A DNA stretch of 37,667 bases, taken from positions 1-37,667 of the forward strand of contig NZ_JFYL01000025.1 in assembly GCF_000632455.1 (NCBI RefSeq). Reading direction: 5' to 3'. How positions within the stretch are numbered: the first letter of the stretch is position 1; every line of letters begins with the position of its first letter. Shown one piece after another: positions 35,598 through 37,667 of this stretch. The translations under genes were made by a program, and so were the position numbers. The stretch is from Acinetobacter sp. Ver3. Lineage in GTDB: Bacteria > Pseudomonadota > Gammaproteobacteria > Pseudomonadales > Moraxellaceae. The notes below the pieces were generated by a model, which saw only the letters and a program-made list of their open reading frames with translations, was not told the DNA's origin and ran no database searches.

Positions 35598-36014
35598 TTA
35601 ATCAGCTAAAGCCAAGAAAACTTCTATGGCATGCAGCGCAATTTCAGCATCTTCAAAAGATTTAGCACCTGAAACTCCCACAGCTCCCACCAATTGCCCT
35701 TGATAAATAATGGGTTCTGCACCTTCTAACATTCCCGACAATGAGTGAACAGTCAGAAAACCCAATTGCCCATCTTTGATCAGCTCTTCAAAAATTTGAG
35801 ATGGGTGGCGGCTCAAAGCTGAACATTTTGCTTTTTCGGCTGACAAATTCGCAGTCATCGGAGAGGCACCATCCATGCGTTTCATTGCAAGTAAACTTCC
35901 AGTTTCATCTACAACAGAAATACTGACATTCAACTTTTTATCAATCGCATATTGTTGCGCACGCGTCAGTAAGAACTCCGCGTCTTCTAAAGTTAAATAA
36001 TGTTTTAATTTCAT
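35598..36014 (-). CDS. GlcG/HbpS family protein (DUF336)
   Basis: A 138-residue single-domain protein of the GlcG/HbpS family: ISVVDETGSLLAMKRMDGA near the start, TANLSAEKAKCSALS in the middle and GAVGVSGAKSFEDAEIALHAI near the end. Family members include heme-binding, redox-sensing HbpS of Streptomyces and companion proteins of small-molecule metabolism such as PduO-C. No signal peptide, so cytoplasmic. It forms a two-gene unit with the EntB-like carrier protein and follows hemL behind a terminator. Heme or a cofactor as ligand is inference from family and neighbours. Confidence 0.85.
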   Translation of the reverse strand: MKLKHYLTLEDAEFLLTRAQQYAIDKKLNVSISVVDETGSLLAMKRMDGASPMTANLSAEKAKCSALSRHPSQIFEELIKDGQLGFLTVHSLSGMLEGAEPIIYQGQLVGAVGVSGAKSFEDAEIALHAIEVFLALAD

Positions 36015-36046
36015 TTCTATTTTAAGTCCGTGAATTTTATACGTGC

Positions 36047-36078
36047 AAAAAAGCCTACAGTATTTACACTGTAGGCTT
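36047..36078 (-). terminator. Terminator after hemL
   Basis: The 10-bp stem AAGCCTACAG/CTGTAGGCTT (36051-36060 with 36069-36078) has an 8-base loop and a T run continuing on the minus strand. It leaves under 40 bases before the HbpS-like start, so that pair either has a very close promoter or is expressed by read-through from hemL. Confidence 0.88.
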
Positions 36079-36103
36079 ATGTTAATAGATTTTCAAAAAA
36101 ATT

Positions 36104-37402
36104 CTATTTTAAACGCGCAAATACATTCTTAGCTGCTTGAATAGTGAACGCAATATCTTCATCGGAATGCGCACTTGAGATAAAGCCGGCTTCAAAAGCA
36201 GAAGGCGCTAAATTTATACCTTCATCCAACATGCCATGGAAGAATTTACGGAACAATTCAACATCACACTTCAACATTGAATCAAAGCTTGTGATGTCTT
36301 CTTGATCAGTGAAATACAATCCAAACATACCTCCAACCTGTTGAGTCTTAAATGGTATACCTGCTTCATCAGCGGCACTCTGTAAACCAGTCAATAACTT
36401 TTCGAGCTGTGCGGTTAGATTTTCATAGAAACCTGGTTGACGAAGATGTTTGAACATCTCAATCCCAGCTCTCATTGCCAGCGGGTTACCAGATAAAGTT
36501 CCTGCTTGGTAAACTTTACCTAGAGGTGCAATACATTCCATCACTTCGCGCTTACCACCAAATGCGCCTACAGGAAGACCTGCACCAATAATTTTACCTA
36601 GCGTAGTTAAATCAGGTGTAACACCGTAGTGTGCTTGAGCTCCACCTAATCCAACACGGAATCCAGTCATCACTTCATCAATAATGAAGACTGAACCATG
36701 CTCATCACACACATCTCGAATGGCTTGCAAGAATCCATCAATTGGTTTAACCAAGTTCATGTTACCTGCAACAGGTTCAACAATAACCCCCGCAATTTCA
36801 GAACCAAACTTAGCAAAGCATTCTTTTAAAGTCGCAATATCATTGTATGGGAGCGTCAATGTATGTTTTGCAAAATCAGCAGGAACACCCGCTGATGTCG
36901 CCTCGCCTTCACCACTTGTGAGTAGACCAGAACCTGCTTTCACTAAAAGTGAATCTGAGTGACCATGGTAACAGCCCTCAAACTTAACAATCTTGTCACG
37001 ACCTGTATACCCACGTGCAAGACGAATCGCAGTCATTGTTGCTTCTGTCCCTGAGTTAGTCATACGTACCAATTCAATGGACGGCATAATTTCACAGATA
37101 ATATCTGCCAATGTCGTTTCATGCACTGTAGGTGCACCAAAACTTAGACCATCAACTGCGGCGTCTTGAACAGCTTTAATGATCGCAGGGTGTGCATGTC
37201 CTAAAATCATTGGTCCCCATGAACCCACATAATCGACATAACGTTTGCCATCTACATCGTACAGGTAGGCACCTTGAGCTTTTTCAATAAATACTGGCGT
37301 ACCACCTACTCCATTGAAGGCACGTACTGGTGAATTCACACCACCAGGAATATGTTTGCTGGCTTGTTTAAATAGTTGTTCTTGCTTAGGAGATAAACTC
37401 AT
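36104..37402 (-). CDS. hemL: Glutamate-1-semialdehyde 2,1-aminomutase
   Basis: HemL makes 5-aminolevulinate from glutamate-1-semialdehyde in the C5 route to heme, with PLP and no external amino donor. 432 residues from the ATG at 37402. The opening [13 protein letters not shown] is diagnostic. The PLP region is [21 protein letters not shown], the pyridine Asp is in [12 protein letters not shown] (Asp242) and the Schiff-base Lys270 is in [18 protein letters not shown]. The frame opens at a GTG (37411), but GAGTG precedes the ATG at 37402, which gives the standard length. It follows thiE by 31 bases. Confidence 0.97.
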   Translation of the reverse strand: MSLSPKQEQLFKQASKHIPGGVNSPVRAFNGVGGTPVFIEKAQGAYLYDVDGKRYVDYVGSWGPMILGHAHPAIIKAVQDAAVDGLSFGAPTVHETTLADIICEIMPSIELVRMTNSGTEATMTAIRLARGYTGRDKIVKFEGCYHGHSDSLLVKAGSGLLTSGEGEATSAGVPADFAKHTLTLPYNDIATLKECFAKFGSEIAGVIVEPVAGNMNLVKPIDGFLQAIRDVCDEHGSVFIIDEVMTGFRVGLGGAQAHYGVTPDLTTLGKIIGAGLPVGAFGGKREVMECIAPLGKVYQAGTLSGNPLAMRAGIEMFKHLRQPGFYENLTAQLEKLLTGLQSAADEAGIPFKTQQVGGMFGLYFTDQEDITSFDSMLKCDVELFRKFFHGMLDEGINLAPSAFEAGFISSAHSDEDIAFTIQAAKNVFARLK

Positions 37403-37433
37403 GAAAATCACTCAACTCAAAAAAGTAAAAAAT

Positions 37434-37667
37434 TTAAGCTTGTTTAGCAAATAGCTCTGACCAATCGTAAACACGTTGACCAACGGTTGACATCGAACGG
37501 CCCAATACATCGCTAATGACAGCACAAAGATCTGCTCCGGCAGCAATCACTTCAGCACCATTTTCAACCGTCAAACCACCAATCGCGCAAATAGGTACAT
37601 TTAATTTTGCTTTTGCAGCTTTTAACGTTTCTAAACCAATATTGCCTGCTTCAGGTTTGGTTTCTGT
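37434..37667 (-). CDS. thiE: Thiamine-phosphate synthase, C-terminal part (start beyond window)
   Basis: The last 77 codons are present. KPEAGNIGLETLKAAK, VPICAIGGLTVENGAEVI and GADLCAVISDVLG match the C-terminal half of ThiE, including the phosphate-binding AIGGL and AVIS loops of its TIM barrel. ThiE couples the thiamine pyrimidine and thiazole phosphates. The C-terminus ends ELFAKQA. It is upstream of hemL on the same strand with a 31-base gap, so the two are probably co-transcribed. Confidence 0.92.
   Translation of the reverse strand, partial: TETKPEAGNIGLETLKAAKAKLNVPICAIGGLTVENGAEVIAAGADLCAVISDVLGRSMSTVGQRVYDWSELFAKQA

Noticed and set aside
1..37667. Signs of a mobile island: transposase, integrase, tRNA-flanked or direct-repeat borders, CRISPR
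   Set aside because: No such genes or arrays are present, and the catabolic genes resemble their neighbours in composition by eye. Transfer of the catabolic island cannot be shown from this window.

Overview
The window comes from a gammaproteobacterial chromosome, most likely Acinetobacter. The evidence is an AT-rich sequence, the dat-ddc pair for 1,3-diaminopropane, long-form PstA/PstC/PstB, a DesT/desaturase/reductase locus and rapA-family housekeeping genes. The assignment rests on remembered protein families and gene order, not on a database search. I see no tRNA, rRNA, CRISPR array, insertion sequence or prophage gene. Almost all genes lie on the minus strand. The plus-strand genes are a LysR regulator, a SIMPL-domain protein, a TetR regulator, an iron-containing alcohol dehydrogenase and an enoyl-CoA hydratase.

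Layout. 1-5.5 kb: the 5' part of an M28-peptidase lipoprotein gene, then the phosphate importer operon pstSCAB, with a candidate Pho box upstream of pstS and a hairpin terminator/attenuator between pstS and pstC. 5.8-8.8 kb: dat-ddc, for 1,3-diaminopropane. 9.2-10.1 kb: an EamA-type exporter. 10.2-22.6 kb: a complete aromatic catabolic island. 23.1-26.9 kb: a SIMPL protein and a desaturase (DesB-like)/reductase (DesC-like)/TetR (DesT-like) unit. 26.9-31.0 kb: acyl-CoA ligase, Fe-alcohol dehydrogenase and enoyl-CoA hydratase. 31.0-37.7 kb: rapA, rluA, an EntB-like carrier protein with a degraded isochorismatase domain, a GlcG/HbpS-like protein, hemL and the 3' end of thiE.

The catabolic island joins the E. 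coli hca pathway (3-phenylpropionate/cinnamate dioxygenase) and mhp pathway in one place. HcaE/F/C plus the reductase HcaD make a cis-dihydrodiol. HcaB oxidises it to the 2,3-catechol and MhpB opens the ring. An alpha/beta hydrolase releases succinate or fumarate plus 2-hydroxypenta-2,4-dienoate, and MhpD, MhpE and MhpF carry the latter to pyruvate and acetyl-CoA. A divergent LysR gene (hcaR-like) and an OprD-type porin gene lie within the island. mhpB sits inside the hca operon, so activation through ring cleavage is one transcription unit. A repeated 7-mer (TTAGACT/AGTCTAA), twice arranged as a palindrome, occurs upstream of several of these units and is the best candidate for a shared operator.

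The least conventional locus is the pair at 34.9-36.0 kb next to hemL. An EntB-like aryl-carrier domain with an intact phosphopantetheine serine is fused to a shortened isochorismatase fold lacking the catalytic aspartate, and it is coupled to a GlcG/HbpS-family protein, with no siderophore synthesis genes in view.
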